In this document: positions 10,485 to 22,919 of the stretch, one piece after another
Layout of the letters: each line of letters starts with the position of its first letter
Position numbering within the stretch: the first letter of the stretch is position 1
The notes under the pieces: generated by a model
Database searches by the model: none
The model's input: only the letters and a program-made list of their open reading frames with translations
What the model was told of the DNA's origin: nothing
Program-made: the position numbers and the translations under genes
Source: Aquila chrysaetos chrysaetos
Lineage: Eukaryota; Chordata; Aves; Accipitriformes; Accipitridae
Length of the DNA stretch: 64,000 nt
NCBI RefSeq assembly: GCF_900496995.4
Contig: NC_044009.1
Span: 52,888,505-52,952,504 of the forward strand
Direction of reading: 5' to 3'

Positions 10485-11215
10485 CTTCTGCCATCTCCAG
10501 GGGACACAGAGGGTAAAAATGGCAGCAATGTGACGTAAAGCATCACAGCAGTGGTACCAGGTGCCAAAGGCATTGCAAGAGACGAGTTCAGACACCAAAA
10601 AATCTCATAAACACGTCTGTCTCTTCCATCTTTCTACGAAAGTTGTTCAGTCTTACAGTCCCAGTAATGAGATTATCAAATCCTAAAATACAAATGTGCA
10701 TCTGAAGAGCGCATAAATATAATTTCCCATCGATGTTTATAAGAATATAGTCATTTATTCTGCTTCAGTCATTCCCTGTGCCATAAGTGAATGAAAAGCT
10801 TTAAGTGAAGATAACTGATTTCTCTTTAACTGACTTTTGATGGTATGCAAGGGGGGAGAGCCAGGCAGGCTGTGCACATGGAGCAGTGGTTAAACACTGC
10901 AAGTCAAGGTAGCCATGTTGTGCTGGCTCCCTGGAAAACCAAACTTATGTGGTTTTTCCCCCTTCGGAAAATCAAAAAGCAGCAGACTTCAGCTCACTCT
11001 CACTAAAGCTCAAGACAGTAACTTTTTTTTTAAATATTGGGCTGCAGCTGGACAGCACACCAACTGCCTTATGTGAGGAGCGAAAAACAGGCTGGTACTT
11101 TCAACTTGGAAGATTTGAAAATGGAGGTGAAAAAATGATGCACGATAGCTACAGGGTTAGCACCGGGTAAAGCTTTGGGAGCCCAGATGTTGGCCAGAAC
11201 CCAAATGCCCTAAGC

Positions 11216-11520
11216 TTGCCAGGCTGTGGCCGGCTGGATCCCAGGATCCAGTGCCCGCGTGCTCAACGCTCCGCCCTGCGAGCGCATCTTCCCTGCGGAT
11301 GCTTCCCGGGGCACCTTTACTCCATCAGCTGCACGCTTAGGCTTGGCCCGTGGGCATTCGAGGCTTTCCCACCAGCTCGGGGGAATTCGGGGCTCTCACG
11401 AGGGCCGCAGAAGCCCTTCGGGAATGACCCGCAGAGCGTACGTATACTCGGATCATACGGACTCCGAACGTGCACACAAGCGCGCGCGAAAAAAAACGCA
11501 GCGCGCAAAAATATCCGTTT
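11216..11520. promoter_or_regulatory. CpG-dense island with E2F-like site
   Basis: This GC-richer block stands out from its AT-rich surroundings. Its right half (11401-11520) contains about 17 CpG dinucleotides in 120 bases, far above background. A TTTCGCGC-type E2F site reads on the - strand at 11484-11491, next to a CGCGCG run. There is no recognisable coding exon or TATA box, so it may be an orphan CpG island, an unmethylated enhancer or a promoter of a non-coding RNA. Confidence 0.5.
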
Positions 11521-14500
11521 CATACAATGACTAGTCTGAACGTGGTTTTTCTCATTTCTGAAGGAGCCGTTCAGTATATCCAGCGCTGCAATATCACAGA
11601 TATAACTATCAATCACAAATACTTACGCCCTGGGAAGCAGTGCCACCTTTATCTCCGTGTACTGAATTTCCTCCTATTTTCGCTTACCCTGCTCAACACA
11701 CAGCTCAAGCACCTTTTGCTTCTGGTTCAGCAGAAGTGCCCTAATACCAACACTTGTACTGCCTTAATCGCCAATGTTTAGTGATGCCGAGGGCTACAAA
11801 CGCCAGCTGCGTTCTCCAAGGAAAGGTCCCTTCTTCTCCTCCTTCTCGGGGAGGGGACCCGTCCTCCTGCCCGCAGAGGAATGAGGATCTCACCTGACAG
11901 CTGGCAGCACTCAGCTTTGCTCTGCTGGGTTCATGGAAGGAATATCGCTTCGTAGGGGACACAAAATACAATTTAAAATACGTGCTAGGCTTTATTGATA
12001 AACGTTCAGAAAACTCAATGGCCCCTTTCTAATGCATTATTCAGAATTTAATATTAAAAAAGCAAGAAGCAACAGTTTCTTTGACAAGACCTATTCTTAA
12101 TTGTTATATAATATTCCTAAACTATCTGTTATAAAATTAGGGTGTTGTGTGTCAGCTCCGCTGCAGGTCCTGCACGGTGCAAATATTTTATAAGCAGTCA
12201 TTTACAATTCTGCACACACACAATATTCGAGTAGACCACGAGGCCTCTATACAGATACCTTAATACTGTTGCATAATTTATGTATTTTATATTATATTTT
12301 TCCTTGTGCATACATACTTAGTTTGCTTAGCCCCCAGGAAATCTATGCTAAGGAAATGGCACACTCTGTACGAAATGTCAGATATTGCTCCGATGCTTCA
12401 GTACCAAAGTTAATGGAGCAGAAAGACAACAGTGGAAGAATGTTTTTAAGTGCTTGTAGGTCTAGGTGTTGTGAAGGCAATTTATTGTCTTCTTAAATCT
12501 AGACATCAAAATCTTAACTTGTAAACAACTGGATGTGCAAAAAAAAATGCTGATTTAGCTGTCAGTCCCTGTCCTCTTTGCTCAGGCTGCCTCTTCGTTC
12601 CAGCCGTAAGTGAGTTGGAAGTGCTCGGACGCTTTCTGGTGCTCTCCAAGCATTGCACATCATTCTGCCTTGGGCTTAAAACCCCGGCATGGTAATAAGA
12701 TTATGAGCCATTCGCTTCCTTCTGCAGAGGCGCTTCGGGAATGCCAGTGACTTGAGGCTCTACGATATTTGGGTACTGAGTGGTTAAAAAGAAAATTAGT
12801 TAAATGAGTCTGTAAATGAGCTTGTAGTCAAATAGATACATTTGAAATTTTTCTTAAAAAAGAAAAGAAGAAAGGAGAGTCCTGGGTAGATGGCAGGGAG
12901 CAGCCCCGGGGTGAAGGGGCTCCTGCCCTGCTCCTGCCTGCCGCTGCAGCTTTCTCCTCTGGCTTCAGCTCAAAATACTGCCCTGGTTCAGAAATGCCCT
13001 TTTTAAATACTGTGCAATCAGCTCGTTGATATCCCTTTGGGTTTTGGTTTTGGTTTTTGGATTTTTTTTTTTTTTTCCATAAAACTCCTTGCTGTAGGAA
13101 TTAACAATTTCTTAAGAAGTGAAAAAAAGATATTTTTACATTTTCCTTGTTACCTCCCTTGACGGGCGGGCAGTCAGACATGCGGACAGGCTGGTGCGGC
13201 GGGTCAGTGTGTCCTGATGGTGGGGTTCAGTTTCCCGTCCTGTTTGTCATTGTGTTGCTGGTGAGCAATCCCAGGCAGGGCGCAGAGCACCAAATAGATT
13301 CTGTTTCATTAAGACGCTTTTTTACAGTGAAAGAAAAAATATTCGCACAGGGTCCCCAGGAGGGAAGGAGGCAAGCCGCGGTCGGGCGTTCTGCTCTGGC
13401 AGGACATGCCGGCATGGGCGTCTCCGGTGAAGCTCCTTACTTTTATATAAATAAGCAAATATTAACATAATTATTGCTGTGGTAAACAGTTCAGTTAGTC
13501 TGGGTAGGCCCACTGCTGTAGGAGTCAGGTTGCTGCTGCTTCCATAAATACCTAATCTTCATATTAAAATGGAAGGGATTTAAGAGATGAAAACTTGAAT
13601 TACATTTCGAGCTCTCAGCTTCAGTGCCTTTTAAGTAGTTTGGAGCATACAGACTGCTTCTAAAGAGTCAAGAACTAGAAGTAACGTTGATAGGGTATTT
13701 TTAATGAGAGCTGAACTTCCTTTCCAAATTTTTAGGAGCTAGCATATTAAAAATAATTGGAAAAAATGCTTCAGGCTGGAGAAGGAGACAGCCGGCGTTT
13801 CCCCAGGCTCTGTCTCAAGGCAGGCTGCCCACCCCGTCCAGCCTAACGCCTCGTGACTAACACGCCAGGAGCTTTCCATTCGAGCCGTGAGGTTTCCACA
13901 GCTGGTCTGGGGTGGAACACGCACGTTACAAGCAGCATTCTGCAATGCCATTAGCCCACGCCGCCCTGCCGGGGGCTGCCGAGGTGTGGGGGGGTCCCGC
14001 AGCCTGGCCGCGGCCGTGCAAACCCCTGATGCTCCTGCAGAGCATCCTTTCTTTCATCTCATTCATTCTCCGCAAAATATTCCTCTAAAGCAGAGGAAAA
14101 GATTTTGTAACTTAATTTATCACCCTCCTTCCTGCTCTACACTTGCCTTTTTCTTTTTTCCCTCTTTTTAATAAGGTTGCAAGCGGCTGTATTACAGCTT
14201 AAACAAGCCAGTGCAGGCTGCAAAGGTCCCTTCTTCCCTATCCAATGAATTTTCCTCCTGAAGAATGCCTTGTATCAGGCTCTATGGTTTTGCAACATCT
14301 GGGTAAAATGTGAGTAAAGCTTTCAGTGACAGCCCCAGGCTCTGAGGAGGAGAAAAGCAGAATGTACCTGGACCGGGATCTGAACCGGCCCTGGGCTGCG
14401 ACGGCCGCTCTCCTCCGTGAGTTTCTTGGGTCTCGTACAAAGAAATTCATACACGGGAACATCACGGGGATTTTCTTTGTCCCTGTTGTCACCAGTGGGT

Positions 14501-15005
14501 GACCAGTGCAAGTAAAATCCACCAGCTCTGTCACGCGGCTGGCCTCTCTGGGTGTGTGCCCTGCTTCACCCATGCATAGGTGAGTTATATATGTAAACAC
14601 CTTTTTCCAGGTTGTTTTTTTTTTTCCCTCGGATGCATTCGCTACAGAGTGCAAAGTGCTGTTTAATAAGGCAGCCTGCTTACTGCTCCATCTTGTAAAC
14701 TGGTTTTGTAGAAATGGACCATTTGTGGATTATCTGTTTCTATGGTGATAGATCGGAATAAATGTGTTGTGGTCCTGGCTGCCTTCAGCTGCCTGTTTTC
14801 TGCAAGGTCTATGTTATCAACAGTAAAAATACAGCATCTAATTCCCCGTAGAGTATCAGCTGAGACTTATGGACAAGATCACAGGCTTTAGCCCGTGAAA
14901 AATCACTGTAGCAAAACTGCATATGAAAGTTATAGGCTGTACCAGCGCAGTTAATAATAACCACCATCCTGATGCCAGGGACATAGGAATTACTATAAGG
15001 GAGGG

Positions 15006-15028
15006 AAAAAAAAAAAAAAAAAAAAAAA
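15006..15028. repeat. Poly(A) tract (23 A)
   Basis: An uninterrupted run of 23 A. There is no recognisable retrocopy or LINE sequence before it, so it is listed as a simple repeat only. Confidence 0.9.
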
Positions 15029-16159
15029 GATGTTTTTCAATTTTGGTCTTGTAGAGCCAGAAATATCCTATTGTCACAGGCAGATCAGAGACTGGAAAAT
15101 CCACAGATGCCCTACATAGTAATAAAAAAGGAGGCCAATGCAGACATGAGTTGTAAAAGCTGTGACATTATTTTGGGGGGGAGTGAATAAAAAAAGGCAT
15201 GTATTCTCTAAAATGTCCCCTTTCGTCCTCAGATCTGAAATCTGCCGTTTCCAAATTGGGCTCCCACATCAATATGCAAAGGCCAGCACTACCAGTGGGA
15301 GCTATTCATCCACCAGGAGCATTTCCGACACTGTCTGTGGAGTAGGTAGATTTTAAAATGGAAATACTATCAAATCCTTATACACCTGTAAACACCACTG
15401 GGAACTGAAGTTGCTCTTAATGTTATCTAAAATCCGGGAATGTGAGTTTTACTGGAGTAAAAACCGAATGATTATCCTCCTATCCTCTTATGATTCACAT
15501 CACAACTGGCAGCCACAGTGGATATCATCATGCCTCTCCTAAATCTTTAGTATTTCAAATGCATATTTAGACACCTCTTTCTTGATAGGAGAAACCTCAG
15601 CATAGCACTCAGGAGGATTGCCCTTTGGATTGAGGTAGAATTGAAAGATTTAAATGTGCTACACTTCCAAATGCTGGCTTACCGCTCGCCTCACTTGTAG
15701 AAATAAGAAATAAATAATAGAAAAGTGAATTGCATGATTACTCAGTCCCTGAACTACTAAAGTCAGGGAGTGACTGGAAAACTACAGTTTTACGGAGCAG
15801 GAGAGTTCACCATTTTGGTGAGAAGTGTCCGTGCTTACCCGGAGTGAGGTACAAAGATGAACTCTATCAATTAAAGCCAAAAGCCAAAACAAAGCAGCAA
15901 ACAAAGCCAGTGTGCTGAAGGAATATCTCCACTTCACATAGGGTATTTGTCATCAAAGTTACACTTGCCGAAGATCCCACAAACAGCAGATGTGAGGTGC
16001 CGATTCTTTGGGCTGTGTAACTTCTAGCCAGTCTTTAAAAGGTAAAATTTAATGTTTAACTGTTTCAGTGAAGCACTTTTTGCTTTGGAAAGTTTTGATG
16101 TTAATAACAATTGTAGATAAGCAACAAGCTGCTGTAATGAGAAATGTCCTATATCTATT

Positions 16160-16176
16160 TATATATATATATATAA
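16160..16176. repeat. (AT)n microsatellite
   Basis: A short uninterrupted run of alternating A and T in AT-rich intergenic DNA. Confidence 0.8.
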
Positions 16177-17669
16177 CAGCGTCATCATTTATGGAAGTAC
16201 AATATAGACACAATTGCATGTATTTGCACACGCCTATATAACCTAGACTTGGGGTGGAAAAAATGTTTATTCTGACCAAGTAACAACCTTATTTCTTTTG
16301 ATCAGACCTTTTTCTGCCTTACCCTTTCCTATGGCCTATTTGTGTCTCGATGTTTCGGTGGAAGAGCGTGAGTAACCCTCATCACCTGCAGGATGCTGGG
16401 ATGAAGGCGCACCCGTGCCCGGGATGCTGCCGAGAACTGCCCGACGGCCGGAGCAGGGGACGTGCGTTAACACTGCTGCTTCCCTGCTTGCAACCGTCTT
16501 TGCAACAGCACACGGGGGATGCAAAGTCAAAAAAAACCCCGTCGGGGAGTGTTTGTCCCAGGTCCTGTCGCAGCTCCGGCTCTGCGGTGCCCAGGCAAAA
16601 AGCATTGCCAGGTATAGTATCAGCGGAGTAGAAAAATGCAAACCATTCCCGGTGGGGCGTAGGGGAAGCAGTTAGCCATTGGAACAACCTTCCTGAGAAT
16701 TTGACCTCAGGTGTTTAAATTAAGGCTCATCTATTCTCAACAGCAGCAGGTCTAGGCTCAGCGCGGAGATGCTGGCAGCATTTTTGGCACGTGCTCAGCA
16801 GGAGGCACCTGATCACCGAGATCCTTTCCAGACTTCAAATCTATATGTCCACAGTTTTCAGTCCTATGTAGATATTTCCCACAAATATTTTGCTAAGATC
16901 TTTTAAAAGTTAACCTTATAACATATAAATGAAGGACTCAGGGCAGGAACGCAGGACATGTCTGGTAAAAGTGATCAATATGTAATAAACATTAATGAAT
17001 CCTTATCTGACTTCTTAAAACCCTTGTCCAGTTTTCTTATATTCATCCTCACCTGTATGCCAGGGAAAGCAGTAGCAAGTATTTCACATTTGATGAAATA
17101 TTACGTGTACTTCCCAGTTTTTTCTGCTCTCGATAAAAACTTCTGTCGGGTGCATTGCTATGCGCAGCCAGGCCAATTTGAAATGTTGTCGCTATTTGTA
17201 AAAGAGCTTTTCCCAGTATTTTGTGTTTTTATGTAGGTGGTTGTGATTAGAGCTGACATTAATTAGAAGAAATGCTAATATACCAGATGGATTTTTTAAA
17301 AGGCATAGTGGAGGAGCAATAAGCACAGTACATGTGCTTATGGAAAAGTAGGAGTACGATTTGTTAGCTATGTATGTAAGACCTACGCACTACAGCATTT
17401 AAGAGACTGGTATAATGTACTATATTAATAGTACAGAATTTTAGCACACAGCCCTTATTTATGGATGCGAATTTATCCTCGCGCAGCACTGGCACCCTGC
17501 CCTTGACATATCGCACGCTGCAGCGCGAAGCGCAGCAATTGGGCACAAGCCTTTGACTGGTGCAAAGCTGAAGGGAAAGGAGAGAAATTCAAATGTCAGA
17601 CCTCGCGTCGGCTTCTAAGGCTTAATTTCAGCCTTTTTTTTTTTTTGTTGTTTGAGCTGCGTAACCGGG

Positions 17670-17990
17670 AAGGGGCTGCCGACTGCATCCCAACCCGCGC
17701 TAGCTGCAAGGCGCCGGCCGGCGCTGCATCGTCCCCCTCCCCAGCACCAACCCGGCCAACCGCGGGTACCCCACCGGGTCCGGGGACGTTGCCCAGCCGT
17801 GGGGTACGCAGCCCCCAGCCCAGCTTTCCGCGGCGCTCGGCGGGCACGCCGGGCTCCGGAGCTGGTCCTTCACCACCTGGAAGCCGGAGCTGCCTCCTGG
17901 CCTCGAGTCGCTGCCGAGCGGGGCAGCGTGCCTGGGGAAGGATGGAGCCAGCCCCTCCGGCGGTGCCATGGTAACCGCTCCCCTTTTTTA
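17670..17990. promoter_or_regulatory. Orphan CpG island with RFX X-box
   Basis: About 300 bases are roughly two-thirds GC and contain some 34 CpG dinucleotides by my count. This satisfies the usual CpG-island criteria in an AT-rich region. An RFX X-box with one mismatch (GGTGCCATGGTAAC) lies at its right edge, at 17962-17975. The open frames in all reading frames here reflect GC-richness and encode proline/arginine-rich nonsense. It may be a promoter of an unannotated transcript or an enhancer. Confidence 0.6.
17962..17975. promoter_or_regulatory. RFX X-box-like motif
   Basis: GGTGCCATGGTAAC differs from the RFX consensus GTTGCCATGGNAAC at one position. It sits on the edge of a CpG island. 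RFX proteins bind such inverted half-sites in neuronal, ciliary and immune genes. Confidence 0.45.
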
Positions 17991-20265
17991 TCCCCGGTGT
18001 TTTCCATTTTGCGTCTTGAAATTAATTATTCAGCGTAGAGCGGGAACAAAACGGAGATTACCCTCTCCGGTCCCGCAGGTATGCGGGAAGAAAGAGCTTC
18101 CCGGGGTTTCCAGGGGAGACCAGGGTGAGGGAATGGGTTTTCTGTAACCATTCTGCCAAAAGAGCGGTTGGGGCTGCACTCTGAGCATGCTAATCATCCC
18201 CATTTCCCTGTGAATCGAGAGATTTTTAGATCGACACCCGTTTAATTAAGGATTTGCTAGAGCTGTAAAAAAAATCATCATACTGTATTTGTTTTCTCGG
18301 CACGCCCAAGCATCTCTGAATCATGGCCAGGTTCATTTGGGGATTGGATTGCCGGGTCCCCGTAACGATGCTGCTGCAGCAAGAGCAGCATCGCTGCAGC
18401 GCGGCCGCTCTGACTCCCACCGCACCGTCTCGCTGGAGATTTTGTTCTTTTGCATCGTCGTCGTTAGAAATCCTCCCTCTCGCTGCCAGGCTGGCAGAGC
18501 ACCAGCTTGACTTTTGGGATGCGCAAACGGCGTTAAGCATTGGTTTGGTGGGAGGCTTGGGGTGAGGAGGTTTGCTGGTTTTTCTTTATTCTTTCATTGT
18601 TGCATTCCTTAACCCATCCTTGAAAATGGCAGGTCAGCCTTTTTAAAAAGGCTTTAGGGGATGGCAACAGGAAAGCCACTTCAAATTTATTTACCCAAAC
18701 AATTTGGGCCGTACAAAATACAGTATATATGATGTATATACTATATCTGTACTAAATGCTATATACTATATCTTTTGAAAAGTATCAAACGATGAAATTG
18801 TATAAAACATGGGCTTTATAAAAAGTATGTGCAGTCCTTAATAGACTTACTGGGGAGGACTGAAACAGAAATCATAATAACCATCCCCTGCAGCTCATCG
18901 ACCAACCGAAGCTTCAACCAGCAGCTTCAACCGGCAGTGCCGAACCGCTGCCGGCAGCGAGGGGTCACACCGCGACAGAGATTGAAGAGGTGACAGCAGC
19001 CACAGAGCAGTCCTTGTCCCCAGGCAATTGCCAGAACACTCCTCAGGGGATGCGCAGTCCTGGCGGAGGGTGCGTGTGGTCTCTGGGCCATCGGCTCGGC
19101 AGCCGACTGAGTCCTCCATTGATTGTTTAATACTATTTTTTAAACGACTGGAAAACTTCAGCCGTGTTGCTGTTTTGTAAGTTTGGAACTTGTCTGATTT
19201 TTCAGTATTCATTTTGTGTTTCTACTGACATGTCTGCCAAAACTATTAGCAGAACCCTGAAACATCTTTTAACCAACATTCTTCTACCGAAATCTTCCCG
19301 GTTTTCCATCCACCGATAGGTTCAGAACGGATTTGATAAGCGTTTGAAAGTATTTCTGATAAATGGTTTACTTAAAAGCATTCTTTCTGGCTAAATATAG
19401 CATTTTTAAGTAATGGCTGCTTTAGCAAATATTCTGGATGTAAAATTATTCTGAGAGTAAAGGGAGCTTACTCAGCTGGGGAAGAAGCCTTGGGCAGCCC
19501 CTGGGGGGATGCAATCCTCCCCCCTCCCTCACTACCCCCAGAAGTCACGCTGTTGAGCCTTTGGAGTATTTAATGAAAAAAAGGTCACACCTCAGTTCTT
19601 TTACCACTAGACAACTGAATTACCACTGGGATTTTCTCTTTTTAGACTCCAGCCCCGTGAGCAGCTCTTGGAAGGGACCTGGCAATCGATGCACTGCACG
19701 GGAAAACACAGTGGGGAAGCAGAGCAAAGGGAAAATACACCCCGACGGCACTGGACAAACACTTAAGCCAGGACGACCTTGGCTTTCCGTGGGGAAATAA
19801 TGTGCTAGTTATTTCATAGTTTAGTTTTATAATTAGTTGCACAACAAGAACTGGCTAAATTGAAATCTTTGCTCTCAGCTAGCGTAACGGAGCTGGTTTT
19901 GAGGCTACCGTCTTTGTGGCCTAGAACATTTTCCCTACTCTTAAATGCAACAGATAAAGCTGCCGTGCTGCCCCAAGAGCTCTGCTTTTCCCCCGAAGTG
20001 GTGAGAGGACCGGTGCAGGGATGATGCGTCAGCACAACTTTCTGCAGCTCTCCAATCCCCCAGCCCTCCTGGAGGACCAGAAACTGAGAGAACAAAACTT
20101 AGGTGAATCAGAAAAAAAAAAAAAACCAAACTCAAAGGTTGGTTGGACAGAGATTGGTCTAATTTATCATTGTGCAAACTCACCCTAGGAGCGAGGATGT
20201 TCTTGTATATTCGTCAATCATACACTGGACGTTTTAGGGAACCCTACTCTTACAAACCCTGGCTG
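17991..20265. other. Intergenic stretch with GC hairpin, no gene seen
   Basis: Contains the GC-rich hairpin at 18366-18393, a small CpG cluster around 18390-18480, AT-rich sequence with a duplicated 13-mer (TATATACTATATC, at about 18735 and 18760), and a GC-richer block at 18890-19110. No protein-like frame or transposon is recognised. Confidence 0.55.
18366..18393. repeat. Perfect inverted repeat (10-bp arms, 8-nt loop)
   Basis: CGATGCTGCT (18366-18375) and AGCAGCATCG (18384-18393) are exact reverse complements around an 8-base spacer. The arms are 60 percent GC and would form a stable RNA or cruciform hairpin. It lies in a CTG/CAG-rich context, which raises the chance of a fortuitous match. 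Confidence 0.85.
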
Positions 20266-20269
20266 TGAA

Positions 20270-20515
20270 TCCTATAAAGAAACACATATTATACAATTAG
20301 GGAAAGCTTGCATAATTGCAATGCATGCATGAAAACAATGTTGATTGTTTTGTACAAAGTGTTTTTTAAAGATTTAAAATTAGCACACTTGAAGTACCCT
20401 GTGTTCATTCAAGACTGGTTTACTTTGGCATTATTAATCACCTTACTTTATTAATTAAAATAACAAAGAGCAACTATACAAATTTAAAGACCTCAAAGCC
20501 CTACATCTTAAAGGT
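20270..20515. promoter_or_regulatory. Candidate conserved non-coding element with SOX palindrome
   Basis: An AT-rich but non-repetitive stretch is packed with homeodomain cores (ACAATTAG, TAATTGC, TTATTAATCA, TTAATTAAAATAAC) and SOX-like sites. At 20332-20351 AAAACAAT and ATTGTTTT form a perfect 8-bp inverted pair with a 4-base spacer, as in paired SoxE sites. Another ACAAAG follows at 20354-20359. The texture resembles developmental enhancers, but conservation cannot be seen from one genome. Confidence 0.4.
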
Positions 20516-20804
20516 GAGTTACATTTCCTTAGGAAGAACCACAGAAGTTTTGAAATACATTTATGTGTGGTTTTATTTTATCTGCACATAGTGGAGTGGG
20601 CATCTGTGCACATAACAATCTGTATTTATGGGTGCGTGCCTAAAAAGAGAGCAAAACCCCATTAATACTGCTACTTTAAAAAATATATATTCCATACCTC
20701 TACAATTATATTTAAGAAAAACCCTTTCTGGTAGGTTTTGCACTAAAACTGACCTTCTGGAAACAGTAAAAAGGATCTTTCAGAAAAGAGAAAAACCCAG
20801 GGCG

Positions 20805-20950
20805 GCGGACCTTCGCCCTGCTGCGGGATCTGCCGCGCCGGGTCCGGCCTCCCCAGCCACAGCGGCTTCTTGAATCCCCACTCCACACGCCGGGCTGAGG
20901 ACGGTCTGGCAGAGCTGGGGAAATGCCCCGCAAGGCGGCGGCCACTGCTA
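20805..20950. promoter_or_regulatory. Small CpG-dense cluster
   Basis: A GC-rich patch with about 17 CpG in 145 bases interrupts AT-rich DNA. It is too short for a formal CpG island and no gene is attached. Confidence 0.4.
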
Positions 20951-22049
20951 TTACTCCCTTTGAAATATCGTTCCCATTCTTTAGAGCAAGAAGTTAGCAT
21001 GGGAATGAATTATATATAGCCTTTCTGAGGCTACATTCACACTGACTCAGCCAAAGAGCAGTCCTACGCATGGTACGGGAGTTTTCCTTGCCTATGGGGT
21101 AAAGGGGAAAAAATCATTAATTATCCTCCCAGGTTCAGAATAATCATTCTGACTGTTACGCTTTGCTATGTAAAATAAGGATGGAGATAGGAGCACTGAA
21201 AAAACGGTTTCTAAAGCTTTATTCATTATTCTAAATTTCAAATGTTAATTGGAAGAGCGTCATCCCTGGTTTCATTGGGACTGGACTGTATTTGGGTGTT
21301 GTGTCACTGCCCTCACCGGTTTCTGCTCCATCCTACAGATGTGCATGGAGTGACATGAAAACGCGGACAGGACCCCCCAGCCCAGTACAGCCCAAGCCAC
21401 AGTCTGCTGGCCTGGCTTTGAGGACTCAGGGTTAGTAAAGGAATAGCTGAAATCTGCAAAAAAAATTGATCAATGGGCTTAAGTTGAGTGCGGAAGCCAA
21501 GGTTTTGGTGCTAGATTCATCCATCTTCAGCAGTGGGGGACGTGGTATATGCATTTGTTTGCTTTGGGTGATATTCAGCTCACTTAAGGCACAGGAAAAT
21601 TCAGACACTAAGCAATTAAAAAAAAAACCAAAACAAAACAGGAAAAAAGAATTCTGTCTGAAGCTCACCAGGGGGGGTCAGTCACCAATGAAGACCATAA
21701 TCTGTGAAATTCTCTTTTTGTTTAGAAGTCAGTGTATTTATAACAGGCAAATGCTCTATTCCAGAAAGATTATGTAATCATGAACAGCCAACAAAATGTT
21801 TTTTTAGACATCGCAATAATTCCTATGAGATTTTATGAAGAAGCAGCACCTCCACTTTTATATCATAAAATCGCGCCAAGAGCGATGTATCTGCTGCAGG
21901 TACGTCGCTATCAATTCAGGCTGAGAAAGGCAATAACCTAAAATGGGATTTCTAGTTACTATTCATGTTACGTGCCGCATCTCCCTTCATCGCTCTTCCC
22001 TTTTCATTCTGAAACAGCCGTGCTGTTTGGGGGTGTGTTAGCCTCTTTG

Positions 22050-22150
22050 CCGGGAGGGTACCTGTGCTTAAACCCCTCCGTGCCGCGGCCGCCCCGTTCC
22101 CAGCCCCGCTCCCGCTGCCGGAGCGTCCGTGGCACAGCCTGCAGCCTCCA
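22050..22150. promoter_or_regulatory. Small CpG-dense cluster
   Basis: A GC-rich patch with about 11 CpG in 75 bases, including a CCGCGGCCGCC core. There is no associated open frame of interest. Confidence 0.4.
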
Positions 22151-22913
22151 CCATCCACGGGTTTCTCCCAGTTCTCCAAACCGCAGCTGGTACCCGCTGG
22201 GCTCAGGGCTGAGCCAATATCTGCTCTAGGAACACAAAGGAACGCATCCTTCTTGCCTGGAGAGTAGCTGGGAATAACTCCGTCCCGGTTAGCCCGTGCT
22301 CCTATGGCTTTGCTGGAGGGTGGTGTAGCCTCAGGGGATCTTGGGCATCTCCCGGGGAGATGATGCGGGCACCAGGAGTCTGAATTTCACGGGTGGTTAG
22401 CTGCAGAAATCCTACTCCTTTCAGGAGTTAATAGCGAAAAGATTTCAGGTACTTACATTGAAATATCTCAGGCTTTGATTGTCTGCAGCGAAGCCGCTGG
22501 AATAACTAAACAGTGTCAAGTAGGAGCAGCTTTCAGTCCGAGCTGTAAACGTGGTGTTATTTCCCCTCGGCTTTGACTGTTAACCTGGAGGACATTTCAT
22601 CGAACCGGCTACTTACCACCAAAGTTTGGTTGTTTTCTAGGCAGCCTCTTAGCCTTGATCGCAATTATTTCTACCTTTCAAATAAACAGAAGTAGAAGAA
22701 TGCAAGCTTTTATTTTCTACATTGCAATAACAACTGAACCATCGCATGTGGGAGAAATTTGGGCTAGATGGAATAATCCTTCCAGACTTAATTAATGAGT
22801 CATTAAGACTTTTCTACCCTCATGTTGCATGCACACCCAGAGCGCTACTGCTCTGCTGTCACTGTCCCATGGCACGGTTATGGGGGCTCTGTGTTCATCT
22901 CCCAGTTCTACTT

Positions 22914-22919
22914 ACACTC
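22914..22919 (+). repeat. Target-site duplication, left copy (ACACTC)
   Basis: Six bases identical to 23576-23581, directly flanking the proposed LTR. A chance match at this exact offset is about 1 in 4,000. Confidence 0.65.

Larger units (their letters stand above)
6520..11210. other. Intergenic stretch, no gene seen
   Basis: Immediately downstream of KCNJ3. It holds AT-rich sequence, an 8-9 base G-run near 7950, a polypurine tract (8057-8130), a GC-rich patch (about 8330-8740) with a G-quadruplex motif, a second CpG-containing patch (about 9040-9390), and a (GCAAT)4 microsatellite at 10463-10484. The 239-codon open frame across 8256-8975 begins at TTG in the GC-rich patch and encodes nothing recognisable. 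The AT-rich stretch at about 9960-10200 has many TAAT cores and could be a conserved element. Confidence 0.6.
11525..17660. other. Intergenic stretch, no gene seen
   Basis: Mostly AT-rich, with long T or A runs near 13060, 14620 and 15006-15028 (23 A) and an AT microsatellite at 16160-16176. Small GC-rich patches lie at about 13360-13430, 13900-14040, 14370-14420 and 16370-16660. No open frame resembles a known protein, and I see no clear transposon. Confidence 0.6.
20520..22910. other. Intergenic stretch with small CpG clusters, no gene seen
   Basis: Contains a CpG cluster at about 20805-20950 (roughly 17 CpG in 145 bases), a second at 22050-22150 around a GCCGCGGCCGCC core, and AT-rich sequence between them. 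No protein-like frame is recognised. The right end abuts the minus-strand LTR. Confidence 0.55.
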
